Source of the DNA: Schizophyllum amplum
Lineage: Eukaryota > Basidiomycota > Agaricomycetes > Agaricales > Schizophyllaceae
DNA length: 64,000 nt
Assembly: GCA_007026445.1 (NCBI GenBank)
Contig: VDMD01000004.1
Coordinates: 620,001-684,000, forward strand
Direction: 5' to 3'
Part shown: piece by piece, positions 22,707 through 33,774 of the stretch
Numbering within the stretch: the stretch's first letter is position 1
Layout of the letters: every line of letters starts with the position of its first letter
Position numbers and translations under genes: made by a program
The notes under the pieces: model-generated
What the model was told of the DNA's origin: nothing
What the model saw: the letters and a program-made list of their open reading frames with translations, nothing else
The model's database searches: none

Positions 22707-24266
22707 TCACCGCCATGAGATGTCTATCCGAGTGTTGGGTGCTCCTCCTAGCCAGAACGGCCTCAGCACGTCGGGTAGAGCGAGTCCTGCTGGTTCGCCG
22801 GCATCGTCAAAGACGACGCCGTTCTCTAAGAGGGCGACTATGAGGCGAGGTATCGCGGCTGCAGTGCCGTTAAGTGTGTGAGCGAAAGGGAGGGCGCCGG
22901 CGGGTAGAGGAGATGTTGCGCTGGCCTCTGGGCGATAGCGGATGTGCAACCGTCGTGATTGGTAGTCTGTGCAATTTGAGAGAGAGGAAAGCTCGCCCCA
23001 CTTGCCCCTGCCGGGCATCCAGCCTTCGATGTCGGTCTTCCGATATGCGCTCGCCCCGAGCTCTTCTGTGGGCATGTCTAGTACTCTGTCGGGCTATCAG
23101 CAATGTCATCTACGGGTGAACACGTCCTGCATACCGTAGGGATAGGCCGAGGCCCTTGAGAATGTCGGTCTGGACGCAAGCCATCTCGGCCATCATCGCA
23201 TCGCTCGAGTCCGCGTCGGTCACAGCGAAGAGCTCGACCTTCGAGAACTGGTGAACGCGGTACAACCCGCGGGTGTCCGCCCCACGCGCACCCGCTTCCG
23301 CGCGGAAGGCGTGGCCCAAGCCTACCACCTTGCGAGGGAGTGATGTGGAGGAGATGATCTTATTCGCGAACATGCCTGCGAGGGGGATCTCGGCGGTGCC
23401 GGCAAGGATGAGGTCTTGGGAGGTGGACGAGGAAGTAGAGACATCGTAGATCTGGGACGCCTGGTCGTCCCGCGGTTGAAAGCCGCAGCGCGCGGCGATG
23501 TCGGCGCGCACAACGTCGGGGGGCATGACAGGGGTGTAGCCGTGCTTGACGGCGATGGAGAGGGCGTAGTTTGTGAGCGCCATCTCGAGGAGGGCGGCTT
23601 CATTGGTGAGGTACACCCACGACGCGCCGGAGATGGTCGCGCCGCTCTCCTGGTCTAGTAAACCCAGTTTCTTGCATATAGTGACATGGTCGCGTTGCGG
23701 ATCCGCCGGTATAGGTTGTGGGCCGTGCGTAGCGACAGTCACGGCGGCCTCCTCTGGTCCCAGTGGTGCGTCCGGGTGCGTGTCATTTGGGATAGCCAGC
23801 GCTAATTCGAGCAGTCGCTGTTCAAGTGTCGCCAGGGTGACCTCGAGCGCCGTGATCTCCTTCTTGATATTTGTTGCCTCCGCCATAGCCTCCTCCTTCG
23901 CCTTCCCGTCCTTGTCCTGGGCGGCGCGCCGTATACGCTCGCCGATCATGGACCGAGTATTCCGGCGCGCGTTCAGCTGGTTCGTGACATTCTTCACCTC
24001 GGTGTGGGTGCGCGCAATGTCCTGCACGGTCTGCAGAGTCACGCGCGACTTCCGGTTCATTGCGTTCGTGGCCTTGTAGACCACATTATCCGCTATGTTC
24101 TTGTAGTTGAGCCGTGGAGGGGGAAGACTGGTAGACGCCGGAGCCGTGGCGTAAGCGCGTCGGCATGCTCTGGAAACTTTGCTATGTCTAAAATATGTTC
24201 TTCATGACTTCAACTACACTCACCAAGTGGAACAGCACCCTTTAGTCTCCGAATATGCGCGCTCAT
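22707..24266 (-). CDS. DIA4: Mitochondrial seryl-tRNA synthetase
   Basis: Class II synthetase charging mitochondrial tRNA-Ser. ATG at 24264-24266; a first short exon reads [14 protein letters not shown] and joins [13 protein letters not shown], an Arg/Ala/Ser-rich presequence for import. The N-terminal coiled arm ([16 protein letters not shown]..) is followed by class II motifs: [20 protein letters not shown] with the TAE sequence (motif 2 region), [21 protein letters not shown] (motif 2), and after the intron at ~23082-23137 [21 protein letters not shown]-like [26 protein letters not shown] (motif 3). Length ~480 residues. The cytosolic enzyme would lack the presequence and differ in the C-tail. 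Divergent to RFC4 with 131 bp between start codons. Confidence 0.9.
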
Positions 24267-24397
24267 CGTCCTGGCCGATGAGGGGAATTCCAAGCAAATG
24301 CGGACCGATTCTCCGATCCTTCACGACATGTCACACAAGCAATATCACGCTACGCGTCTTCGTCACGTAACGGGACGCGTTCTTCTCGATCCCCCAC
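24267..24397. promoter_or_regulatory. Compact bidirectional promoter, mitochondrial SerRS / RFC4
   Basis: Only 131 bp separate the two ATGs, so both core promoters must overlap. No TATA box is evident. An ACGCGT (MluI cell-cycle box core, MCB-like) lies at 24375-24380 close to the RFC4 start, in keeping with S-phase control of replication genes; this is an inference from one hexamer. Confidence 0.5.
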
Positions 24398-25814
24398 ATG
24401 TCCTTGTCTTCAAAACCCAAAGCTAACGCCGCGACCGAGATACCTTACGAACTTCCATGGTGCGTACTCAAGCAGCTTCTGTACCGGCCCTCACCTGCTT
24501 TAGGGTGGAGAAATACCGGCCAACAGTTCTAGACGATGTAGTGGGCAATGCGGACACAATTGACCGGTTGAAGGTGATCGCAAGGGATGGAAACTGCCCT
24601 CATATCATTATTTCGGTGAGCCCCCTTATACTTGACACCCAGCTGCTGCTGAATATACAACAGGGTATGCCAGGAATTGGGAAGACCACAAGTATACACT
24701 GTCTTGCACACCAACTGCTGGGATCCGCATATAAGGAAGGCGTGCTCGAATTGAACGCATCTGATGAGCGGTGCGTATTGAACAACTTGGTGCCTTCTGC
24801 AAATACTGATCATCGCTCAGAGGAATCGACGTCGTGCGAAACAAGATCAAGACTTTCGCACAAAAGAAGGTCACCTTACCACCCGGCCGACATAAGATCA
24901 TCATTCTCGACGAAGCAGACAGGTGAGCGTATCACACCCGGTGCATAGTGCGCATATTGACACACGCACAGCATGACCGCAGGCGCTCAACAAGCCCTGC
25001 GACGAACAATGGAGATCTTTTCCAACACTACGCGCTTCTGCCTCGCATGCAACATGAGCAACAAAATCATCGAACCCATACAGAGTCGATGCGCCATCCT
25101 GCGGTACGGCAAATTGAAGGACCAAGAGATCCTGAAGCGCCTACTCGAGATATGCGACGAGGAGAAGGTGCCTGCTCTCTCCCTCTCATCCTTGTGTCCT
25201 TGACGCTCAATGTACGCAGGTAGAATACAACGACGACGGACTGACTGCCCTCATATTCACCGCCGAAGGCGACATGCGACAGGCCATCAACAACCTGCAG
25301 TCGACGTGGTCCGGCTTCGGCTTCGTCTCGGGCGACAACGTCTTCAAGGTCTGCGACCAGCCGCATCCCATCATTGTCCAGACCATTATCCGATGTTGTC
25401 TAAAGGGCGACATTGACGGTGGTATGGACAAGTTGACGGAACTGTGGGGGCAAGGGTACAGTGCAGTCGACATCGTCGTCACGCTGTTTCGTGTGGTGAA
25501 GAACTTCGACGAGTGAGTGGCGCATTTTCTAGGCGTGGGCTCAGTGCTGAGGAGATGTAGGATCCCGGAATATACCAAGCTGGAGTATATCAAGGTGGGT
25601 AACTTGAGCCAGCTTCGGCAGGCCCTCGTAGCTGACAAATCTATAGGAAATTGGCTTCACGCATATGCGGGTCTTGGAAGGCGTGGGTACCATAATTCAG
25701 CTGGCGGGCTTGCTGGCACGATTATGCAAGATGGCAAGTGACTCGAACACTCTAGTTGACCTGCATGCTCACAGAACATCCCAGAACATCAAGCCAGAGC
25801 TTATGCGTATATGA
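24398..25814 (+). CDS. RFC4: Replication factor C subunit (yeast Rfc4 / human RFC2 type)
   Basis: AAA+ clamp-loader subunit that places PCNA on DNA. The start is the ATG at 24398: exon 24398-24459 reads [14 protein letters not shown] and is spliced to 24504 to give the conserved WVEKYRP box. Then [11 protein letters not shown], Walker [25 protein letters not shown], Walker [12 protein letters not shown], sensor 1 LACNMSNKI, and the SRC arginine-finger box [14 protein letters not shown]-terminal collar: [11 protein letters not shown] and LLARLCKMA. The [17 protein letters not shown] block and [11 protein letters not shown] identify the Rfc4/RFC2 branch. Introns follow each motif closely. The exact last codons are uncertain: the frame reads on unspliced to a stop at 25812-25814, while a GT at 25741 could allow another intron. 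Confidence 0.92.
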
Positions 25815-26058
25815 TGTACTGGGCACTGTTGTATCTGTAGCGCTTTCCCTTTTTGCTATCTTCACCAAGTCTTTCCTCTCCCGCTCTCGCGATCGACGAC
25901 GCGTCTGGCGCGTCGAGGTCACATCATGTGCTTGTGACAGATGGCGTAACCATGAACGCTTACCAACTCCTCCTGAACGCCGCTGACAGATCGGCACCTC
26001 CATTGTTATTCTGCATCTCACTCTTAGCATACTCACTCCCAGAACTGTCGCGCGCACC

Positions 26059-27060
26059 ATGGCTGCAGAAGAGAACCCGATCTACCGGCGCATGAAGAGC
26101 GTCAAGCATATCATCATCGTACTGTCAGGCAAGGGCGGCGTCGGCAAATCATCTGTCACCTCGCAACTCGCGCTGAACCTCTACGCCTCGTCCCCCACCG
26201 CGCGCGTCGGTGTGCTCGACATCGATCTCACTGGTCCGTCGATCCCGCGCATGCTGGGCGTGGATGGGCACGGGGTGCATCAGAGTCAAGGGGGTTGGGT
26301 ACCGGTGTATGCAGACGGCGCGGCGGCACGGCTGGCGTGCATGAGCGTCGGGTTTCTGCTCAAGAACAAGGGGGACTCCGTGGTATGGAGAGGGCCGAAG
26401 AAGAATGGGATGATCAGGCAGTTCTTGAGCGACGTGCGTTGGGGAGAGCTGGACTACCTGGTGATCGACACACCACCCGGTGCGTTCTCATGCCCTTCGG
26501 ATACGACTTCCATAACCCCCTTCCCTTCTCTTCAATGGCGAACCTCATTCTAACGCATACCATCAGGTACATCTGATGAACATCTCTCCCTCATCGAACA
26601 CCTCGCGCCCGTAAATGACAAGCTGTCGTCTGTCATCGTCACCACACCGCAAGTGGTCGCGCTCACGGATTCCATGAAATGCTTATCCTTCACGCGTAAC
26701 GTTAACCTGCCCGTTCTCGGCCTCATCGAGAACATGAGCGGGTACGTGTGTCCGTGTTGCGGCGAAGTCAGCAACGTATTCTCGACGGGCGGCGGCGAAG
26801 ACATGGCTAAACGCGAAGGGCTGCGTTTGCTGGGAAGCCTGCCAGTGGATACGGAGCTCGTCACCCTCTTAGATGCGGCAGCCGTGGCCGAGAAGGAGCG
26901 GGACACGGCATCGGAGGAAGGCGCAGGGAGGGAATCGCCGCCCGTCACATTCGAGCTGCTGGCGAAGTACCAGAAGACGCCGACTGCGAAGCTGTTCAAG
27001 GACATAGCGGCGCGGGCTATAGAGAACCTGAACTGTGGCGAGGATCACCTGCCTCGTTGA
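26059..27060 (+). CDS. CFD1: Cytosolic Fe-S cluster assembly factor CFD1 (NUBP2)
   Basis: P-loop NTPase that, with NBP35, forms the scaffold for cytosolic and nuclear Fe-S clusters. Exons 26059-26479 and 26567-27060 make 304 residues, frame intact. Deviant Walker [11 protein letters not shown] at ~24-33, [26 protein letters not shown] (split by the intron), and the essential C-terminal CPCC cluster ligand pair (YVCPCCGE). It lacks the N-terminal four-Cys ferredoxin motif of NBP35, which separates the two. The region after GSLPVD carries a small acidic insertion ([15 protein letters not shown]). Starts 244 bp after RFC4 in the same direction. Confidence 0.94.
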
Positions 27061-27963
27061 GAGGGATTGGAAGCTGTTGAGGTGGTCGATACGTTCATCG
27101 CCAGCGATAACCGGTGTTGGTGCGTTCCGCGTCGTGCTAGATGTCCTGGCGAGCCTTCTCTTATGTCTCCCCATAGGCGATGCGGCTCTAATTTTGGGCA
27201 CTGCTAGGGCGTGCTGGACGAATTGCGCCAGGACAGCAATCCAGGCGCCGGGCGGCACCCGCGCTGACTCGTCGTGGTGCGCGGGTCGGCGCTGAACACG
27301 CCTGAGGACGACATGCGCGGCTGGTATGTCGTACGATCTAACGCGATCTTATCCATCTGGCGCGCCTCGTTTCGCCTCATGTCGCGCCAGGTGTACGGAG
27401 ATGAACCGGGTACATGTAGCGTGCGCGCAGGGGTGGCCAATACGAGAGAGTAGATTGTCTATTCAGGGCGGCCTGCAGCCCGCTCTGCTGTCCGCTATCT
27501 CATATCTGAGGCTTCCCATTCACGGGCGGCTGGCCTTTGTCAATGTGATGGTTCAATGAAGCGCAGATGACGGCGAGCCGACGGTTGCCGCGGAAACAAG
27601 AGCGGTTGATGGTCACGTGTCGCCTCGAGGCGGTCTGTTCAAAACGCTTCTTCCCCACTGGGCGCCTCGTCCGACGCGTTTTTCTCCTCCTCTCATGTGC
27701 CTGGCCGCCCTCCCGACCCGCCGCTGAATCTCTTCCTCATCCCGAACGACAACCCGCCCCGCCCGCCCGCCCGCCCCGCCAGCCCGCTGTATATTATCCT
27801 CCCTCACGACCCCATACAGCGCAGCCCAGAGTCCCACTGTGTCACATATTCCAGCCAAGAACGACACCCCAAACCCTCGCCTTGCTGGTCCGTATATGCA
27901 CGCATATATCCCGTTAACCCATCACCGACGCCCGTGCCTGCCCCCAGTAGTTTCCGAAGCGCC
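27061..27963. other. Intergenic region, C-rich before next gene
   Basis: About 900 bp. The half nearest the next start is strongly pyrimidine-rich, with a CCCG-type tract at 27753-27780. No exon or domain is recognisable on either strand. Confidence 0.5.
27753..27780 (-). repeat. G-quadruplex-type motif (minus strand)
   Basis: On the minus strand the tract shows at least six runs of three or four G separated by single C, enough for a four-tetrad-run quadruplex with one-base loops. It lies ~190 bp upstream of the ATG at 27964, on the template strand. Confidence 0.6.
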
Positions 27964-29521
27964 ATGACTGACACCTACGACCCGCCGTACACGACACCCG
28001 AGGAAGACCCATTTAACATCGCACCGGTCCTCACCCAGCAGCGCCGCAAGCGTTCCAGCTTGCTCGACAAGTGGATTCTCGAGCAGCGGCGCACGCACTC
28101 CGTCGACGGAAGCAAAATCCTGGACCTCACCGACGATCGCGCCCCATCCCCTGCCCCACACGCGAACGCCTACCTTGCCTATCCCGACCTGGCGGGCCGT
28201 GCCACGCCTCTCGCTGCGTCGAGAGAGACCGTGGACAGCTATGACATGGTCGAGGACGAGGACATCGTCAACGAACTCGCGTCCCTGCGTGTCTCCTCCG
28301 ATTGCGAGGTACGCCCCCAGCCCATATATTGTGGCGCTCTGTTCTGACATCACCTATTTCTAGGCACCACCTACACCGAACACCCAGCGTTCCCGCAACT
28401 CAAAACTCCTCCACTCACCAACCTCCTCATTTCGTAGCTTCCACTTCTCCTTCCGCTCCTCACATTCGTCTGCACCCGGTACGAGCCCGCCTTCGACTCC
28501 TTCGCGTCGGTCCCTTTTCCCGCGTCTCGCGAGCGGAAGCGGGGCATCCGTACGGGGACCGAGCACTGCGTCGCGCGACACGCACAAGCGTTCTGCTAGC
28601 GCGTCCGTCGTCGAGGTGCCGAGTCCGCCTCCGCACTTCACTGGGCCATCAAAGCTGCGGCCGAGCGTACTCGGACACTTCCCATCCGCCTCGCAGGTGT
28701 CCGTGCCGCCTTCGGATACCGCGTATACGCCGTCACGACCCAGCATGTCTTCGCATACGACATGCACGTCGACTACACCGACGTCCGCTGATGATGAGCT
28801 CACGACTCCTATGAAACCGTCCTTCGTCGACTCAGTCCGCATACGCAGCAAGTCGCATGGTGCCAGCTCAATGATGTCCTTCTCGGGGTGGTCCCAGCGC
28901 CCCGAGTCGCCACCAACGGTCGTGGACGGCGCTCCATCGGATCGCACCGAACGCTACTCGTCCATGTCGCAGCGTTCTGGTGGCTCGACGCGCGGCGGGT
29001 CCGCGCGTATTCCATTCGCGCCCAAGTCGGTGTCACGGCTGGCGAACAACGATGTGCGGGAAGCAAACAAGGAAGCGGGCTTGCATATGGTCGACGTGGC
29101 CGTCGACCCCAACCGACCACATGTGATATACGCACCAAACACGAGACCCTCAACACTATCCCGCGTGTCCTTCCACTCACGAAGTAAAAGGAAGACTTTG
29201 GTCATCAGCGGTATTACGGCTGGTGACATGAAGAGGTTCGAAGGCGTTCGGCGCTGGTGCGAGGTGCGTGAGGTTCACTTGTACATAAGATAACGCTGAC
29301 CACGGTGTAGAACTTCGGTGCTGTCACTCAGATTCTGCGCATGCCGAACGGCGACTTGCATGTCCACTTCCAGTCCGGCGATGTTGCTGACACAGTGCGT
29401 GTTCTTATCTTGCAATTTTGACATCGCATCTAAACAACGTCAGGTCTGCCGACTGCGCGCCAAAGTCTTCATAAGTGGCGTAGGCAGCGTGCAGCTCTCC
29501 TTCCTCACCGGGGGCAAGTAA
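27964..29521 (+). CDS. Disordered protein with RRM-like C-terminal domain
   Basis: Unrecognised family. Exon 1 (27964-28309) encodes SLLDKWILEQRRTHS, a hydrophobic/charged helix, and DSYDMVEDEDIVNELASL. Exon 2, from about 28364, is a Ser/Pro/Arg-rich low-complexity stretch with many SP and RS dipeptides, so likely phosphorylated. The last ~90 residues, spread over three exons with introns at ~29263-29310 and ~29397-29443, form an RRM-like fold: KTLVISGITAGDMKRF (strand/helix), WCENFGAVTQILRMPNGDLH, VHFQSGDVADTV and a final strand VGSVQLSFLTGG. RNP aromatic residues are weak, so RNA binding is not assured. The upstream neighbour CFD1 is co-directional. A basidiomycete-conserved hypothetical protein is the safest name. 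Confidence 0.72.
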
Positions 29522-30058
29522 CGCTCGCTATCGACATCCTGTATGTGGGCTTAGTCTTTTCCTGATATGGTTGAACTCACTCTGACGTCAAGCCGACAAA
29601 GTTACCTCATCCGAGTTCAAGTTACGCACAACTATGCCTCCCTTTATGCCTGTCCAGTGAAGATACGCCCCTTATGCCGTGCGTATACTTCTTATGTCTT
29701 CTGTACGACACGCTGATGAAGCTCGTACTAGCCCTTCATGCCCACTCCTCTCATGACACCTTAGTCGCTGTTTAATCGACACCATCCCTACCATACTCTC
29801 TCCCCTTCGATTTCGATGGTTGTACAACTACTGTCTATAATCTTTCCTTGCCTCTGCCCCCCTCCCCGGTAATCCGCCCTCCCCTTCGCCTTCGTTACGC
29901 TACCCTTCCCTTCCCCTCTTAACCCTTCATGATGACAGATAGTTACCCATCATCACTTTTACCCATCAGCCCTGACGCCTCATACCCCCACCCGCATGCG
30001 AAGCCCTGGCCTTCGCCTCATCGGACGCACTCGCCCCCGTCTCGCAGCATGGCCTCCG

Positions 30059-30155
30059 TTCATCCTCTTGCATACGATCATCCTCCTGCATTCGATTTTC
30101 CTGCTGCATACCCTCTTGCATGAATCCTGCATCCCCCTCCTCCTCGTGCATACAC
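30059..30155. repeat. Irregular CCTCnTGCAT repeat cluster
   Basis: Six TGCAT words spaced about 13-20 bp, most preceded by CCTC/CCTG (for example CCTCTTGCAT twice). The pattern is clearly repetitive by eye, with diverged spacers. Confidence 0.55.
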
Positions 30156-30568
30156 TGTGACATTACCATCTAGACTTCCATCGCGCATACACGACCACTG
30201 TATATCTGTGTACCACGCACGGACAACGGCCGCTGGGATGGCGATCCCGACGCAGGACTCAGGAATGTACATTAGCCATTGATAATGGCGCTTGTGTATA
30301 TTATTTATGTTCATGCCATCCATTTTACTAGTCGTTCGATGTGTGGCTGGTCTGAGATCTCGTAGGACGCAAACTTCTCGTTTTGTAGGACTACAGCGGA
30401 CGCAGCGCTCGGTGTTTTCTCTTCAGGAAGTCGAGTCCATGGGACGGGAAGGATGGGCCATCGATAACCTCAACATGACCTTATTGCGACCGCGGACGAT
30501 GACCGATGAAGACGATTCAGCGATGTGCATTCAACGAGGCCTGTAATCCACGATAGTTTGTTGCTTCA

Positions 30569-30594
30569 TACTCAGTACTCAGTACTCAGTACTA
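30569..30594. repeat. 7-bp tandem TACTCAG, three copies
   Basis: Three perfect head-to-tail copies followed by a partial TACTAG. A small microsatellite with no clear role. Confidence 0.6.
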
Positions 30595-31397
30595 GTCTTT
30601 GACGTTCGTTCAAAATTCGACGGTCACGTTCCAGTTCAGTGCTGCTCGGTATGCCTGATCGCCATCACGTGACTGTTTGATGCTCGCTCTGAGTCTGAGT
30701 CTCGACCTTCGGAGGGTTTCCTGAATATGCACGTCGTTGACGTTGACGACCAGGTCGAATGATACGCACACGACGTAAGGCAACACGATAGAATGAACGA
30801 AAGGGATGCAGTCCGAATTTTTACCGCGCCACGAATCTACTATGAGCGACCCATGTTGTTCTGCATGGTTCGGACGCTCGCGGAAGGACATCTAGACGCG
30901 TCGAAATGACGCGGCTGGTTGACCTACCGGTGGACTTGCCAGTTGCCGATAGTTGTCGGAGGGCAGGAAACGGATAAACGCTGCAGATGCCGATTCGGAT
31001 AGGACGAGCGCGAGGTGTCGAAGCCTGCCTGCGAAGATATGGCGTCTCAACTTGTGGCACGCGTGCAGAGGGAGGCTCCAGTGACTTGCATGTCACTGCT
31101 GAGCGTCTAGAAGCTGAGTAAGTACTCGCCCTCATGAGGGCGCAGGTAGCTCATGGCACCGATAGGTTTGTTTACACGGAGGATGCGTTCATCTCTTCCA
31201 TGAGCCGGAGATCTGTAGAAACCGGTCGTAATCCGGTCAGGCCGAGGTACGTAGTCGCATTATCTTCCAGTAAATATATTATCACAGCCTTACTATTCAT
31301 ACAGCATCGGACATAAGCAAACTATAACTCGATAACTTAGCGCAACCACGTACTCAATGATCAATCACGGCGGCAGGTATACCACTACAGCTCGATC

Positions 31398-33682
31398 TCA
31401 CACAGCCAGCATCTCCACATCCCGCGGCCTCACCAGCGGAGATGCCTCCAACTCATCAATCTCCAGCTGGTCGCTCCGCATCTCTACATCGCTCTCATCA
31501 TCCTCCTCGCTCCGCCGGCGCTCCTCCTCCGCACGGCGCGCAGCCTGCTGACTGCGCTTGTACTCCTCGTTGATAGTCACCAGCAGCTGCCGGATGAGCA
31601 GCGCATGCCGCCGCTTGTCCGCCACACCCACTTCGTCCGCCTTCTCGCCGGCCTTCAGGTCGATGCGGCCCAAGTCGCGCGCGAGCTCCTCGGACGATGC
31701 GCGCTTCGACGGCGATTCCGACGCCAAGCGCGGGTACGCACGACCAGAGCCGGACGACAAGTCGCGGCCGGAGGATAGGTCCCGGATCGACGGTAGGCAG
31801 ACATCGCGCTCGCGCCCCGACGTACGGGTGGCGAGAGGCGGCAACTTGAGGTCCGCATCGCCCGACGTGAGCAGGGGTACAGCCGCGAGAGCCCCTCCGA
31901 CGGCGAGCCCGGAGACGCGCTGCGTCGAGAAGTCCTCTCTGCCGGCACCTCCTGCACCTCCGCCACGCGACTGACAGGGCGCGCAGGCGGCACCGACTTC
32001 AATGGCACGATCGTGCGCATCGCCTTCGCAGCCCCATAGTCGCCCGCCGCCAGATGCGCAGCAGGTACGGGCCCGCGCGTCGGGCGGAGGTAGTCGAAGT
32101 CGGCCAACAGCTGATGCTCCGGCAGGTGCTGGTGCTCCGGTAGGTGCGGCGGCGTCGAGGTGAGCGGCGTGCTCACCGACGAGTGGGGCGAGCTGACCTC
32201 GAGGGGCGGCGTCGGCTGGTGCTGGTAGCTATGGTAGCCTGAGCTGTAGCCGCTGATGTTGGTGTACTTGGAGGAGATGGAGGCGCGGCGCGAAGTGGGC
32301 TGTTGCGATGTTGCCTGATAATCGTGCATAGGAGGGATGGGGAAGGTGTCTTCGAGGCTGGGGTAGACGCCGTAACTAGAGGTAGAGGAGACGGACGCGC
32401 GGTGCGGAAGAGCGGGGCCGTTCGAGTTGGCATAATGATGAGGCGGCGAAGGGGGCGGCATGCCCGGCATGCCGGCGAGGCCTAGCTGGTTTAGGCTCGC
32501 AGTGTCGAACAAGTCGGCTGTGAAATCATCCAGAACGGACGGCTGCGGCTGCGGCACGTGTTGTTGCTGCTGCTGCTGCTGTTGTTGTTGCTGTTGGCGC
32601 TGCTGCTGAGAGATTGGCACTGTGCGCGCCGATACATCCCGTCCAAGGGTGACAAGGAACTCGTTCACAGCAGACAGTTCCTCTGGCGTCCGTATATCGA
32701 AAGACACAGAGCGCGGGTTGAAGCCGAGGCTATCCGCCTGCGCATGGAATGCGGCGAGTTGATTGAGTCGGTCCGCCATCCCTGTGCTAAGCGTTAGACT
32801 GTGGACAATATTTGGAAGTGCGGTGCTTACGAGGATCGTACGACGGGCTGACACGTCGCTTCTTCATATCGGTGAAGAAATCGTCCATAAAATCGTGCGA
32901 GCGTTTTTGCCCGGCCGACGCATGAGCCTCGGGACGTAAGACCTCCCACGACGGCAGCGCGTCGTTGGACATAAACATCTGGTTCGGCGGCGTGTGGTGC
33001 GAGTGGGCGCGGCGGTGGTCGCGATGGTCCATCGGGGACGTGAGCTCTGGCGAGGGAGTATGCACATAGTGCGAGCCTATACCAGAGTGTGAGGCGATGC
33101 CCAGGAGCTCGCGCTCATCCCACGTACCATTGGAGGATGAGCGGGAGGAGGGCATACGGGCAGAGGGGACGTCGAGATGCTTGCCGGGGTACTCGTCCGG
33201 TCCGCGCGGAGCCGAGTTGCCGCGGACGCGGGAGGAGTAGGCAGGATCCTGGACTGTGATGGCTTTGGAGTGCTTGTGCTGCTGGTGGTGCTCCTCTGTG
33301 TGTATCTTTTCGTGCTTCTTGAGATCCTGAGGACGTTTGAATGATTTTTTGCATATTTCGCAAATGTGAGGCTTGAGAGGGGTATGCACTGGGGGGACTG
33401 TCAGCGAAGCGAAGGGGGCGGATGGGCATACGCACCTCTCATGTGGGAGGTGATGTGGTCCCGCTTGGCGCAGGTGGTGTTGCACTCCTTCCACTTGCAG
33501 GTGAGGCAGAGATTGTTGGTGCTCTTGCGGCCGATGTGGTCGTTGCAGAGATGATTGTAGAGGATCTCTGGGTCGGAGAACTCGAGCGTGCAGTCCGTCC
33601 ACTGGCACCTGTGGGCGTCGGCGGAGCGTGTGGGCGTCGGGGGGCGTTCGTTGCCTGCGTCGGCGGTGGTGGGTGCGGTCAT
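31398..33682 (-). CDS. pacC: pH-response C2H2 zinc-finger regulator PacC/RIM101
   Basis: Transcription factor activated by proteolysis at alkaline pH through the Pal/Rim pathway. Start taken at 33680-33682 because a TATA box at 33751 lies just beyond the next upstream ATG (33748). Three C2H2 fingers within residues ~25-115: [30 protein letters not shown] (split by the intron near 33390-33435) and [21 protein letters not shown], the PacC trio, where fingers 2 and 3 read GCCARG. Next come a basic patch with KKRR, then a long Pro/Ser/His/Gln-rich part with a polyglutamine tract around 32560-32605. The C-terminus ends with an acidic, Arg/Glu-rich helix ([20 protein letters not shown]). Near 31968-31975 one base appears to be missing: RPVSR continues in the next frame as [22 protein letters not shown]. 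Confidence 0.9.
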
Positions 33683-33750
33683 GGCGAGCGGAGACAAGGG
33701 CGGAAGATGGCGTCGGTGGCGAAAGGGGGCTCTGTGCAGATGCGCCATCT

Positions 33751-33760
33751 ATATAATCCG
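33751..33760 (-). promoter_or_regulatory. TATA box of pacC
   Basis: Minus-strand GATTATATAG, about 70 bp upstream of the preferred pacC ATG (33682). If used, transcription would start downstream of the ATG at 33748, making the 33682 ATG the natural start. Confidence 0.5.
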
Positions 33761-33774
33761 CTTCTCACTTCCCT

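Larger units (their letters stand above)
29522..31397. other. 1.9-kb region without supported genes; short repeats
   Basis: Between convergent genes (27964+ and pacC-), so mainly 3' flanks. It holds TGCAT-spaced repeats (30059-30155) and a TACTCAG triplication (30569-30594). A 64-codon Pro/Ser/His-rich frame at 29929-30123 overlaps the TGCAT repeats and looks like low-complexity noise. No transposon ends found. Confidence 0.5.

Noticed and set aside
29929..30123. A 64-codon Pro/His/Ser-rich frame
   Set aside because: Its periodicity comes from the TGCAT repeats rather than from selection on a protein.
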